Shown: piece after piece, positions 50,561 through 61,935 of the stretch
Position numbering within the stretch: the first letter of the stretch is position 1
Layout: each line of letters opens with the position of its first letter
Assembly: GCA_013397075.1 (NCBI GenBank)
Contig: VWZS01008810.1
Location: forward strand, 2,651,920 to 2,715,919
Direction: 5' to 3'
DNA from: Rhabdornis inornatus
Lineage: Eukaryota; Chordata; Aves; Passeriformes; Rhabdornithidae
Length of the DNA stretch: 64,000 nt
The notes under the pieces: generated by a model
The model's input: only the letters and a program-made list of their open reading frames with translations
What the model was told of the DNA's origin: nothing
Database searches by the model: none
Made by a program: the position numbers and the translations under genes

Positions 50561-51211
50561 TGAATGTTGAATCTGAGTCAGCAGTGCCCTGGCAGCCAGG
50601 ATGGCCAACCCTGTCCTGGGAGGCATCAGGCACAGCATCACCAGCTGGGCAAGGGAGGGGATTGTCCTGCTCTGCCCTGCACTGGGGCAGCCTCACCTTG
50701 AGTGCTGGGGGCAGTTTTGGGCACCACAATACAAGAAAGATATAAACAGCAGTTAGAGAGCATCCAAATTCAATAAAGATGCTGAAAGGCCTTGAGGGGA
50801 AGCCACGTGAGGAGAGCAGCTGAGACCACTGGGTTTATGCAGTCTGGAGAAAAGCAGACTGAGGGGAGACTTCCTTGCAGTCCACAACTTCCTTGTGAGG
50901 ACGAGGGACAAACACTGATTTCTTCTCGGTGGTGACCAGTGACAGGACCCAAGGGAATGGTCTGAAGTTGTGTAAGGGGAGGTTTAGGTTGGATATTGGG
51001 AAAAAAAAGGTAAGTTCTTCACCCCAAGAGTTATTGGGCACTGAAGAGGCTCCCTAGGGTCACAACACCAAGTCTGACAGAGTTCAAGATGTGTTTGGAC
51101 AACAGTCTCAGTCACATGGTGTGATTCTTGGGGGTGGTCCTGTGCCAGGCCAGGGGTTGGACTTGATCCTTGTGGGTCTCTTACAACTCAGCATATTTCA
51201 TGATTCTGTAA
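50561..51211 (+). pseudogene. CR1 ORF2 C-terminus and 3' UTR
   Basis: The nucleotide sequence resumes in the block that follows RT (CAGCAGTGCCCTGGCAGCCA, about 50580). It continues through the CR1 C-terminal motifs in broken frames, then the GTGACCAGTGACAGGACCC region near 50931-50950, and the 3' UTR with its terminal GATTCTGTAA. It matches the common avian CR1 3' end in order, with many small indels. Confidence 0.85.
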
Positions 51212-54035
51212 TACTGCTTGGCATGAAGCCATGTGCCTTTAGGAGCTTTAACCGGGGCAAAATTTTGCAGTACATCTTGCCAACACCTCTAAAACTGCTC
51301 TCTGCTCTCTACATTGATGTCCCAGATTGTTGAGACAGGGATAAGGCCTCACTCTTGTTATCTTGGCATGTGACATAGTGAAGACTTTTTAAAGCACTTC
51401 AAATACAGGATTAACTGACCAAAGATACACCAGTGCCAGCAGCAGCATTGTTGAAGGCTGCTCAGGTATTTCCTAATAAGTCAGCAAGAACACCTGAAAT
51501 GGTTTCTACACAACAGAGAGCCATGAATCGTGTAAAAGTAAGCCCTTACAAGTCAAGTTCTAAATTCCCTCCTCAACTTTTAACTAAGGTGGTCTGGGAC
51601 TCAGATATAAATTATTAAGAAATGCTGAAGACACAGCTCTAATACATATTCCCTTGCAATAGCATGCTGAAGGCCCTACTGTAGTTGGGAATAAACATAA
51701 TGCTGGAAAAGAAATCAGATGGCAATGTCTTGAACTGACTTAGATATGCACACCAGAAGCAAAATGCATTTCTTCACGGGTGGGCATTTCAGCAATTCAG
51801 GTTTTGCTAGGAACAAGTTACTGCTACCATACACAGTCTTAGAAACACCTGGCAGGACTTCAGTGCTGCTGTTATCTCTTGCCTGCCTGAAGGCTCCCAA
51901 AGTAGTAAAATAAATGCTCTGCCAAGCTGGTGATGAAGCACTATAAAAGCTATGATGGGTGACTTGAAAAACGTTCTTAGGTTCAGCTGAAAGCTTACAG
52001 TCTGATTTAAACCACATGGAGACCGTATAGACCTATGTATTATCTGATATGCCTTTAAAAGTCTCAACTCCAGCATCTTGTGTTCCAGGTTCACTGGAAA
52101 ATTCTTTAAAACACAAGGGTGGTACTTCAGAAAAGGACTTTTTTTCTTCAGTTTTTTGTTAAAATACTTTGAGTTCTTGCATGTGGTATTATCCATATTA
52201 TTCCTTTCCCTTTTCTTCTTGATAACAATACCATAAATAAATCAAAGGTTAATGATAAGGAATTCCTTAATTTTTCAGATTTTTTCTTGTTTTCAAATGA
52301 AAAAGAAAGTATTAAATGTTTTTAAGTGGAGATTTTTGTTCTCAGAATTAGAAAACAATTTTTTATTATGATTTATCGTTTTGCTTCTACTTCTTCATGG
52401 CACCAAGAAGTAAGGGATTGGCGACAAAAGTAAAAGAACTACTGGTTCTTAAAGAATTAGGAAAAGTTCTGCTTCATTTTTTTCAAGATGGTCTGCTATT
52501 TCACCAGTTCTGGCTACTTGTAGTTATTTCTATCTTAGTACTACTTTAGTGCTACAGGTATCTGCAAATGAGGTCTTCCCTCTGTATTTTATTTCTGGTG
52601 GTATTGTAACAAAATATTGTATGACAACACTAATTATTAATACCCAAGGCAAGTAATGACCCAAAGTCCTTCATGCATTTGCAAAGTGGTTAATTTCTAC
52701 AACCTGGCAACTTCTAGATACTTACAGAAATACCGCACAGTCGTAAGAAGACAGTCAAATTAGGTTTTAAAAACGTGCCATTTTCTACAATGTAAGGTAG
52801 AAAGTCACCATGTATATGCTATCAATAGTTGGCCCAGTGTAAAACTTTTCCTTTTATTTTTTTTTTTTTAAATGCAGAAGTGAATAATGCGGGCAAACTG
52901 ATCCTCAGGATGTCTCATTTTTATCCTGATTTGCCAGTCTTCGACTTTCTCTTAGCACTTACCTCTTGCTTGCCTCATTTTATAAACTTGTAGTAAGAAT
53001 GGCGACTGTTCTTTGGCTGAATGTTATATGAGGATTATTTTCATTTATGTTTCAAATTATTTGAATTTGTCTTTCAGAAAAAAAAAAATCTTTCCATTCC
53101 TTCTTATTAAAAAAAAAAGTAATTAAAAAAGTAATAATGATAAAACCTTTACTACCTCGTTCCTAGATTTGCTGTTCACACATGCTGACTGAATTTTAAA
53201 AATTCAATATATAGCTTTTTTCTTCGAATGCTGAAATTCATCAATACTCTGCTTATATGTCCAGTATTAACATACTGATGAAGAAAAGTCTGAGTTCTGC
53301 TCTGAACTGCTTTTGTTCTTAAAATTTGCACCATAAAATTGAGCTCCTAGCCTCTCCAGAATGTCTGTTTTACCACCATAGTGAAATGTCAGAAGATAGT
53401 TGCTGAGACAAACTTCTCCTGACCACTGGATTTTTTTCTTTTCCCTTTTTCTCAGGGACTCACATCAACACTTTTCAAGAGAGCTAAGGGAATATACTTA
53501 TTTCTTTTTACAATGAAGACATTATTTAATTGAATGAACATGTAAAAATAGCTCCTTAAACTCCAAGATACATTCCTTTTTCTGTTCAAGGGAATATTTT
53601 TTTATCATATCTCTTGTACTCAATGAATACATAGATACTGAGAAAGTTAAAAATGTCTGTGCCCCTTCTAATTGTCTAAGTATCACCCCATGTTTTGGAT
53701 TTAGATTTTTTTTATCTGGGTCACAAAGAAAGGACTGCATGCACCCAGGAGAGAAAAAGGATAATGAATCTCATCCAGTATCCAACACTGTACAAAGGAG
53801 AAAAAAAAATGCACTCAGCAGATTAAAATGAAATATGCAAGAATACCCTGGAAATGATGTGTTCGGTCTTTATGTATGAATTAAAGCCTTCATTTTCTAA
53901 TAGCTTATTCTAATTTCCCTGTGTGGTTAGTACGGTAGACCTTAAGCCCAAGAAATGATTAAGAGAAAAAAAAAAATTTCTTTTGCTCTAGGATGTAATC
54001 CTTCCATTTGTAGATACCAATAGATCGGTCAAGTG
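51212..54035. other. Unique sequence with uncoded open frames
   Basis: AT-rich. The segment 51430-52200 has better-than-average open frames on both strands (61 codons plus at 51433; 100 and 129 codons minus at 51715 and 51807). Their sequences match no family that I recognise. No splice-bounded exon or poly(A) tail is clear. The rest has long T and A runs (52857-52870, 53080, 53111). Confidence 0.4.
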
Positions 54036-54039
54036 GCAA

Positions 54040-54080
54040 AGACTAAAGAAGCTATAAAAAGACTAAAGAAGGCTATAAAA
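54040..54080 (+). repeat. 20-bp tandem duplication
   Basis: AGACTAAAGAAGCTATAAAA at 54040-54059 is repeated immediately at 54060-54080 with one extra G. It is an almost perfect, apparently recent, short tandem duplication. Confidence 0.9.
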
Positions 54081-55068
54081 AGAGTATGTAGAGGAGTTTC
54101 ATTTCCCCACAAGCTCATGACATCATAGCTGTATTTTTAGTGAAGTCTTATCATTATTTCATGTCTGGAGCAAATTAACATGTCTATATCTGAACATGTG
54201 ACTCTTTTGAAAAGAGATAGCATTATGTCCATGTATCTGAAGCACAGACCACAGACCATGACCATGGTAATCATCACAATTTCACCAATTATAATATGAA
54301 AAAGGAACTTATACTAATAATAAAAAGAAATACAAAAGATGTATGATTTTAAACCTAAGTTAAAAGTAGTGTGGTAAAATAAATGAATGGAAACTCAGCT
54401 ACAGTTTTCAGGCAGCGGCACCAAAACTTTCCTGGATGCCTCCTACTTGTGTGTTCAACTTTATTATTATCTAAGAAAGAAAGGTATTATGAAAATATCC
54501 AGAAAGGTGCTTGTTCAAGCAAGCATGTAAGTGGAAAGCACAGTACCATAACATATGGGAACAGTCAACAAGACGACAAAAACAACTTAAGTGCAGCATG
54601 TTAAAAAACAGGTTTACAGTGTGTGTCCTGACATTATTTACATTAATACTATTAAAAATGTTATCAGTACTACTATTAAAAATATTTTCATTAATGCTAT
54701 AATAACACCTAATTCACCACAGGAGCATCAATAACAGTTTCTTTGGGTTTGAGACATCAAAGAGAGACTGAAAAAAAGAGAAAGAGACAGACTTAATGGT
54801 CAACTACATTTGCTCTAAACCTACAAAACAACAGCTTTTGAGCTCTTTGCTGCCTTCCTTTTACCAAGTTATATCACAGCAGTTACCTTAAAATCACAGA
54901 GTTCTTGCATTTACAGCAAGAAATGTTTATATTAGATTTCTTAAAGTTGCAGCATTTTATATAATTTAGGTCATCTGTGCTTTTAGGCAGTGAAGGCAGG
55001 GTGACAAAGATGTGAGGAATTGCAGGCACTGTTTTATGCTGTGATGTTCATTAAGCTAAGCCACAACT
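54081..55068. other. Unique AT-rich sequence, no gene seen
   Basis: No gene or recognised repeat. Contains a few TATTAAAAA repeats near 54650-54690. Confidence 0.55.
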
Positions 55069-55345
55069 TAGATGCGTAGATTTCAGGGCCAGAATAGGCC
55101 ATTACTATCATCTAGCCTGACCTCTTGCTATAGCAAAGGGCAAAAAAGTCAGTCTGTAATTTCTAAATCAAACCCATAACTTTGGTTTGAGATATAGTAC
55201 ATCTTCCAAAAAGACATGCAGTCTTAATTTAGAGATTGGAGGTGATAGAAAATCCATTACTTTCACAGGTAAATTGTTCTAATGCTTCATTACTCTCAGT
55301 GCTAAAAATGTGCACTTTACTTCTCAGCTGAATTTGCCTAACTTT
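55069..55345 (-). mobile_element. Ancient CR1/L3-type fossil, minus strand
   Basis: An old CR1 3' segment, on the plus strand reading TAGATTTCAGGGCCAGAATA (from 55077), then ATCATCTAGCCTGACCTC (55110-55127), then the block AAAGACATGCAGTCTTAATT (55210-55229) and GGAGGTGATAGAAAATCCA (55239-55257), up to CTAACTTTAAACTACTGCC. This is the series found in the old CR1 family shared by turtles, crocodiles and birds. It is much more diverged in the flanks than the young copies, though the motif order is complete. An A-rich run starting at about 55366 lies just beyond. Confidence 0.78.
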
Positions 55346-55364
55346 AAACTACTGCCACTAAGAG

Positions 55365-55383
55365 CAAAAAAAAAAAAAAAAAG
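55365..55383 (+). repeat. Poly(A) tract, A17-18
   Basis: Uninterrupted A-run directly followed by GCTTTTTTC. It may be an independent A expansion at the edge of the ancient CR1. Confidence 0.9.
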
Positions 55384-56772
55384 CTTTTTTCTTCTAAATT
55401 AAATTTAGTACTATTAAAAAAAATTCTACTTTACTAGGACATTGCCATCAAGACTGGGCTCACCCTTCTTCTGTAAATGTAAATTGATTTGGTTTCTTTT
55501 TCTGTTCAACTTGAATCAGTAAAATAACTTTTACTCAACTTTTCTGAAATTATAATAGAGCAACAACCTAAATATGAAGTTGTTAATTCCATTTGAAAAT
55601 GTAATGCTATATTTTCCTTCATGCTGTGTGCTTTGGTTTACGTATTCAAGGATCACATTCCTCATCATAGGAAGAAGATTAGGATGGCCTATAAGTCAAT
55701 AACTTCCAGAATGTCACCTGGTAAGCGTGACCAACATGCTTTGTTCCTGGGTGTCATGTTTGCTAAAATGCATTGTAAAAAGGATCCCACCTTACAAATC
55801 AACACTTCTTATGGATCTGACTCTGTCACTAGCTTTCACTCAAATACTTTTTGAACATCTGCACATTTTGTCATTACTGATTTTGTATTCCCTTTCTGGT
55901 AGCTATGTTTGACAGATTGGTCTAAAAGTATACCTATATAAGATTCTATTAAGCCATCATTTAATCTCTTTTAAAAGATTTCCTTTTGTAAGCCAGCCAC
56001 TTTTGTCCATCCAATATAGGCAGTAGCAAAGCAAACAGATTTTTTTTCACTAATGCAAAATGTTTTTGAAAATATTTTATAAATTTATATTAATGTAGTT
56101 TACTTCATCAGACAAGTTTATTTAATTTTAGAAAAAAACACTAAATTTGATTAGGCGTGTTTTTGGTAAAATCATGTTGGTGGACATAAATACTTTGCTA
56201 CTTAAAATTGTCAGCTAGTTACTGTCACTACCTATATTACACAAATATACTGCGTATATTGATATATACACAAATATATCAAGGAGAAATCCTATGAAGG
56301 CCATATGTGTAGCATTCTCTATGGCTATAGCATGGACATCACCATAGTAATACTATATTATATCAGCTATTGATCAGAAACCTTTTTTCTCCTCTACAGA
56401 CTCTTGGAGTTTATATTACCTAAAGAGTGAGAGCATCTAATGAAATTCCTTAACTCTGCTTTGCCTTTGACTTTTTTGATCATCATGTCTTACCCAAAAT
56501 TATAAATCATCTGTAGTCCAAAGTCTTGATTACCTTATATTGGAAGACATCAAGTCAGTAAAACAGTTCTTTTTCTAAATTTTTAGGACTATGCTGCACC
56601 TTTAATTTGCATGAAAATTTTCAGACCCAGAATTCTGCTGGTAGCTTGAGGGCACAATCAAATCCAAGATGGGTGACATTGCACTTTGATGTAGGACTTG
56701 TCTATTTTTATGTAAAAATTGTTGTATTGATTAGGATTATATTTGGCAAGGCTCACTTGGTATATACAAAAT
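55384..56772. other. Unique AT-rich sequence, no gene seen
   Basis: No gene. AT-rich palindromic steps near 56240-56285 (TATATTGATATATAC). Confidence 0.55.
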
Positions 56773-57460
56773 GAATCACAGAGTAGAATCAGAATAGTTT
56801 AGATTGGAAAAGACCTTTCAGCTTATCAACTCCAATTGTAAACCTAACACTGCCAAACCCACCCCTAACCATGTCTCTAAGTGCTGCATTTACACATATT
56901 TTAAATACCTCCAGAGATGATGACACAACCACTTTCCTGGGCAGCCTATTCCAATGCTTCATGACTCTTCCAGTGAAAAAATGTTTTCTAATATTCAATA
57001 TAAATCTCCCCTGATGCAACTTGGGGCCATTTCCCCTTTGTCTTGATTGTGACTGGGGAGAAGAGACCAACCCCCATCCCACTAGAATATCCTTTCAGGT
57101 AGAGAGCAATGAGCTCTCCTCATATCTTGCTTTTTTCCAGGCTAAACAATCCCAACTCACTAAGCTGCTCCTCATGTGATTTGTTTCCAGACTCTTCCCC
57201 AGCTTTGCTGCTTTTCCCTGGACATGATCCTGTTATAGTGAGGGGCCCAAAAGTGAACCCAGGATTCAAGGTGCAGCCTCACCAGTGCCATGTATGGGGA
57301 AGGGGGGGTTTGATCACAGCCCTGGGCCTGCTGGCCACACTATTTCTGATCCAAGCCAGGATGTCATTGTCCTTCTCGGCCACCTGGGCAATCTGCTGAT
57401 CATGTTCAGCTGGCTGTTGACCATTACCCCAGGTCCTTTTCTGTCAGACAGCTTTCCAGC
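56773..57460 (-). pseudogene. CR1 ORF2 C-terminus and 3' UTR
   Basis: Minus-strand translation gives ILNIRKHFFTGRVMKHWNRL (within the 97-codon frame 56789-57082), a C-terminal ORF2 block near the end of the element, preceded by broken segments with VRLHLES and FWAPHYN. The terminal 3' pattern is at 56774-56800. The start of this part, DRKDLGVMVNSQLN, lies near 57445, which places the break just upstream of the post-RT motif. Confidence 0.87.
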
Positions 57461-58265
57461 CATTAAGGACTGCCTGCCAAGGAAGCCTCTCAACCAGTCT
57501 CTTAAAAAGGCTTAAAAATCTGCTCTGTGATTGTCCAAGGTGGCAGTTCTGATGACCCCCACCTTAATTCTCTCAACATTGAAAACTGTCATTCCATGAT
57601 TGCTATGTCCAGGCTGGCCTCCATCCATCACATTACCCACATGTCCTTCTCTGTTCACAAGCAACAGGGTAGCAGTGCACCTTTCCTCATTGTCTAACTC
57701 ACCAGCTGTGTCACGAATTTATCTTGAACACATTCTAGGATCCTTCTAGAAGCTTTTCTCTCTGGTGTACTCTATTCACAGCAATCTGGTGAATTGAAGT
57801 TCCCCATGAGAAGTGCTCGCAATTTTGAGACTTCTCTCAACTGCTTACAGAATATATTGTCTGCATCTTTATCATGGTTAGTTGGTCTTAAAAAGCTCCC
57901 ACTGTGATATCTACTTTGTTGGCCTTCCCCCGTGTCTCATCCATAAACATTCAAACCTATTGTTGCCATCATTAAGTTCTAGAAAACTGAAATTCTCCCT
58001 AATATGCAGGACTACCCCACTACTTCTCCTTCCTTGTTTATACCTTCTGAAGAGGTTATAGCCATCCATTGCAGCTGTCCAGTTTCCATGATACGACACC
58101 CTGTTTCCATGATGTCAGATATGTTATAGTTTTCCTGCTGCACTATGGCTTCTAGCTCTTGGGTTTTTTCCCATTCTGTGTGCACTTCAGTTGGGCTATT
58201 AATCCCACTACCTTTTGGGGGGGTTCCTAATTCCTTTGGGATCCTTGTCAGACACTTCTGTGATT
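57461..58265 (-). pseudogene. CR1 endonuclease and linker remnant
   Basis: Minus-strand frames give the CR1 endonuclease in order: GRRSSGVVLHIRENFSFLEL and NDGNNRFECLWMRHGGRPTK (62-codon frame 57911-58099), then VGAF with a broken YRPP region, then SHGELQFT near 57800, and the linker reading RTATLDNHRADF (about 57560-57525). The linker ends at LGRQSLM (about 57475-57465), immediately before the junction. The catalytic motifs are not all present, and stops interrupt it. Confidence 0.85.
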
Positions 58266-58279
58266 TCTAACATATCAAT

Positions 58280-58836
58280 AACATTTTGCAGCTTTGCCGC
58301 GGCATAGATCTCCAAATACAAAACAGAGCATTTGTGCTAAACACAGTGATGATAATATAGAGATGTTTTCCATTTGCTGAGCAGGGCTTACACAGGTCCA
58401 AGGCCTTTTCTGCATTTCATGCTGCCATGCTGGCAAGGAGTATGGCTTTGCTTGAGATGCTGGGAGGAGACACAGCAAGGACAGGTGACCCAAGTTGACC
58501 AAAGGGATATTCAATACAATATGACTTCACGCTCCATATATAAACCTGGGGAGATGAGGAAGAAGGGGAAGACATTTGGAGTGATGTCATTTGTCTTTCC
58601 AAGGAACTGCTATGCATGATGGTGTCCTGCTCTCCAGGAGATGGCTGAACAGTTGCCTGCCCATGGGAAGCAGTGAATTAATTCCTTGTTTTGCTTGTTT
58701 GTGTGTGTGGCTTTTACTTTCCCCATTTAACTGTCTTCATCTCAACATATGAGTTTTCTAGCTTTTACCCTTCTGACAGGGGAGTGAGCGACTGGCAGTG
58801 TGGTGTTTGGCTGCTGGCTGGGGTTAAAACACGACA
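58280..58836 (+). mobile_element. Avian ERV LTR, plus strand
   Basis: About 560 bases of LTR. The TATA box CATATATAAACCTGGGGAGA is at 58535-58554 and a degenerate poly(A) signal ATTTAAC at 58725-58731 precedes CTGTCTTCATCTCAAC. The 3' end is the conserved GCTGGGGTTAAAACACGACA (58817-58836), ending in CA. This end and the TATA context closely match an LTR family I know from many birds. The 5' boundary with the CR1 is not sharp, at about 58265-58290. No primer-binding site or gag follows 58836, which suggests a solo LTR. The small open frames on both strands are chance. Confidence 0.78.
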
Positions 58837-61389
58837 CCCTGCTAACTGCTGTGCAGAGATCCTTTCCCCCTTTGAGACAGGTGTACCCTGTCTGTTGCCA
58901 GCAGGTCTGTGTCATGTAAACTGATCTGTGATTGAAACCACAAAATTCTGATGGTGACACTGGGCTAGGAGCCATACATTAATATAATGGCTCTTACTGT
59001 TTCTTCCATCATCATTCTCTACAGCTTGAAAGACAGAGAAGAACACTACTTGGGTTCCTGATCCCTTGAACACTCATCCCAAGGCCCTCCTGAGATGTCT
59101 CTCTTGATTACCCATGGAACTCTTGTTGCTCCCTATCTTAAAAATCAATAATGGACATGCCATATATTGTGACAGTAGTAGTGTATGTTGCTGTCCATCT
59201 GTTCACAATTCATTCTGATCACATAAAATATGATGATTTTCTTCAAATGGTAAGGAAAAGTTGAATTCCAAATTTGGTTAGATCTTTTTTAGAAGTGGCA
59301 CAGGTTCACAGGAACAGGTTCTGTATTTTCATTCTAACCAGATAGGAAAACACCAGTCAGCTTTAACTCACAGTGGTAATACTCAGTTCTGTGTTCAAAA
59401 TTGAAATCCCAATCTGATAGGAGAAGTGTGGTTCAAAAATAAATTATCATAGTTCAAGAACATATCTCAGAGAGATGATCTGTCAAAGTAATAAGATCTG
59501 ACCTTGCTGAAGTCACTACTGCACACGAATGTGTACAGCCTACACTGGAAGTTATTAAGCATGTGATATTCCTGAATAGGCTTGTCCAATTCATGTCCAA
59601 GAGGTACAGAGAAGATGAAATCATCTGGTCAGCTCATCTGTAGTCATATGGTTGCCCACTACAGTTTTGTGTGTTTCAGTTAATTTAGATGAACTCAGGG
59701 AGATCTGAACACCAGGATTCATTATTTTGTTGTGGAGCCAACACTTGTCACAAAATCTCTTTATGGACTATATGGAGCTACTGTATTAGAAAAAAAAAAA
59801 AGGCCTTTGGTAAATAAGCTGTTTTGCTGTGTCTTGAGGTTGAAAGGTTGAACAGTTTCATGAATATACAATGAGCAAAGTTGATAAAGATGAGGTATTT
59901 GCTAGGAATGGTATAGGTTTCATTAGGGGTGCAATCCTGGAACCGAGGCAGATCACAGCAAATGAAATTGTAGTCTATCCCTTTTTTTGCTGTACCACAT
60001 ACATTCTGTAAGTGTACCATTTTATATCCATCCTTTAATGACTCCAAGCAGAATAGATCCTGGGTAGATCTAATATTTGCTATATATATCGATTAATCCT
60101 TTTACCAAAGAAAAAGTTAAGGTTCTTAGTAAATTGTCTCTCTGTTAAGAAAGTATCTATATTGCTTTGAAGGTCAGTGCAGGATGGTAGTATTGAAATC
60201 AGACAGACTCAACTGCTATCTTAAGGACTTCAGAGTATCTTGCCTCTCACCATTGTCTATATTCATTGTAGGGCATAGGTAGAGCTGCTTCATGTGACTT
60301 GGATTCATTCCTTTGGAGACTGATGCTAAATGAGAATGGTTGGGTCACTGAGAATATTCTTAAAACACTGATCTAGACCTGTTGAATCATGTCTGTACCA
60401 TAAATAAGGTAGTCTTGTACCAAAGAAATTGATTAATTCTACTATAATTCCTTTTTATTTCTGTCACCATGTCCAAAAAAGAGACAGAATGCAATTCAGA
60501 AAAAATATTGCAGAGATAGAGCCCTGGCAACCTCTCCTCCAGAAGGGAAACCTCACTTGCAGTGTACAAGGAGGCATGAAATTACTGCCTTTCCAAAAAT
60601 ATGTTAAAATAAATGGATAAGATTAACCAGACATATCTGAAAAGGGTTTTTTTTTTACATTGGAGGAAGGACAGGAAGGGAAAGAAAGGCTGCATATCTG
60701 TGAGGGTGCTGCCCTGTAGCAAGTTTCCTAGTTAGGTTTTTGGAGTCCAAAGAACAAGAAAGCAGGACAGACCAGCTGCATTGAACTCTGACTAGCACAT
60801 AAGGTATGAAAATTCTCACTTACACTTTTGTTCCTCATTCCTTTTCTTTCCTAGTGTTGATAGCACTTCACCTATGACCTTACAGCACTGTAGGTATAGG
60901 TAAATATAGTATAGTTTATCTTCATTACTTCATTCTTAGTGCCATTTTCCAGGAAAATGCATTGATAGAAGTCTTTTTCTTCAGTTCTATTATTTTGCTG
61001 CCAAAGATAGAAGATTATTATCTAAAGTAAAGCACCACTGCATATGTCTCATTTTCACATCTTAAAAAGCAAGAGTATAGAATATGTATGATGTGGATAT
61101 TCTTAGTAACCTTGGTGATGATTTGTGTTAAGAGAAACTCTTTTCTTCTGGCTGTCTCCAGCCTTCTGACAGGCCTACTTTCTTGCTGTTGGATTTGCAA
61201 TTTTTCTGGTTGTATAATGTCAATGGCTTAGCTTGAATAACATTTATTTAAGAGGACACAATGCTGAGCATGAATTCCTAGCAAGGTCTAACACCAAGGT
61301 CTAGATGCACCTTAATATCTGTACCATAAGCCTTAAAATTTATGGCATATGTAAAATATTTTAGCAACAAGTTAATATTCAACCTTATT
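58837..61389. other. Unique sequence, no gene seen
   Basis: AT-rich, single-copy in appearance. It begins with a moderately GC-rich flank of the LTR (58840-58980). No supported gene or RNA. Confidence 0.5.
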
Positions 61390-61570
61390 TACCTCATAAG
61401 GTAAATATTCGACTCAGTATTCAACCTCATTCCCACTATTACTGTCATTAGTGTTTTAGAGATAGAAGAGATTAAGTACTTTGCCAAAACCCACAGAGAA
61501 ATCAGTTTTAGAAAAGTGTAAGAATTAAGATTTTTGTATACCAGGTTACAGCTTTTTCCACACCTTGCCC
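61390..61570 (+). mobile_element. Possible ancient SINE-like fossil
   Basis: The run TTAGAGATAGAAGAGATTAA, then TTTGCCAAAACCCACAGAG (61480-61498), faintly follows the order of the SINE/MIR-type repeat described at 25010. It is diverged and may be coincidence. Confidence 0.25.
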
Positions 61571-61804
61571 AGCTGACTGGAATATTTAAACTTCTTCAGA
61601 GGTCATTAATTAATGACCCCGATCTAAAATTTTAGACTTATTGACAGTCATTTGATATCAGGCTTTTTCACATAACCATGCTGTAGTATTGGGGTCCGTA
61701 CCAATATTTTTCTATCAGTTTTATTCTAAATTTTTTTTACTTCTTTTTCAGAGAATACTGGTCAAAATTTGGGACGTTTTTATAGTGTAAATGTGCCTTA
61801 GAAA

Positions 61805-61935
61805 ATCAAACAAATAATACTTCCCTTTACATCAAGACACAGACAGGCTCAAGTCACTAAGACTGGAAGCAGAGTTCATTGATACAAAACCATGGAGTCC
61901 CTGACCCTGCACACATCTGGCACAATCATATCACA
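61805..61935 (+). mobile_element. Possible ancient repeat fragment
   Basis: AGACTGGAAGCAGAGTTCAT followed by ACCATGGAGTCCCTGACCCT recalls the tail of old interspersed repeats of the 25010 type. Weak, listed for a profile search. Confidence 0.25.

Larger units (their letters stand above)
48620..51211 (+). mobile_element. CR1 LINE, plus strand, RT core deleted
   Basis: A plus-strand CR1 copy that keeps a rare 5' portion. An ORF1 coiled-coil segment is visible at 49162-49250, the endonuclease at about 49420-49820, the linker and start of RT at 50143-50560, and the C-terminal segment and 3' UTR at 50560-51211. The last bases (CATATTTCATGATTCTGTAA) are the CR1 terminal pattern. The RT core, including the catalytic FADD box, is missing between about 50551 and 50560. 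The start at 48620 is a guess: 48620-49080 looks like ORF1 or 5' UTR, but it is too diverged to be sure. Frames are broken throughout. Confidence 0.9.
56773..58265 (-). mobile_element. CR1 LINE, minus strand, RT core deleted
   Basis: A minus-strand CR1 insertion in two joined parts. Part one (56773-57460) is the 3' end: terminal pattern near 56775 (complement of GATTCTACTCTGTGATTC), the 3' UTR and the ORF2 C-terminus. Part two (57461-58265) is the endonuclease end and the following linker. The reverse transcriptase that should lie between them is absent. The junction falls at about 57461-57465. Frames are broken, so the copy is dead. An LTR follows directly after its 5' end (see 58280). Confidence 0.9.

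Noticed and set aside
50143..50745. 200-codon frame taken as one protein
   Set aside because: Only about the first 140 codons are CR1 ORF2; the rest is out-of-frame sequence after an internal deletion.
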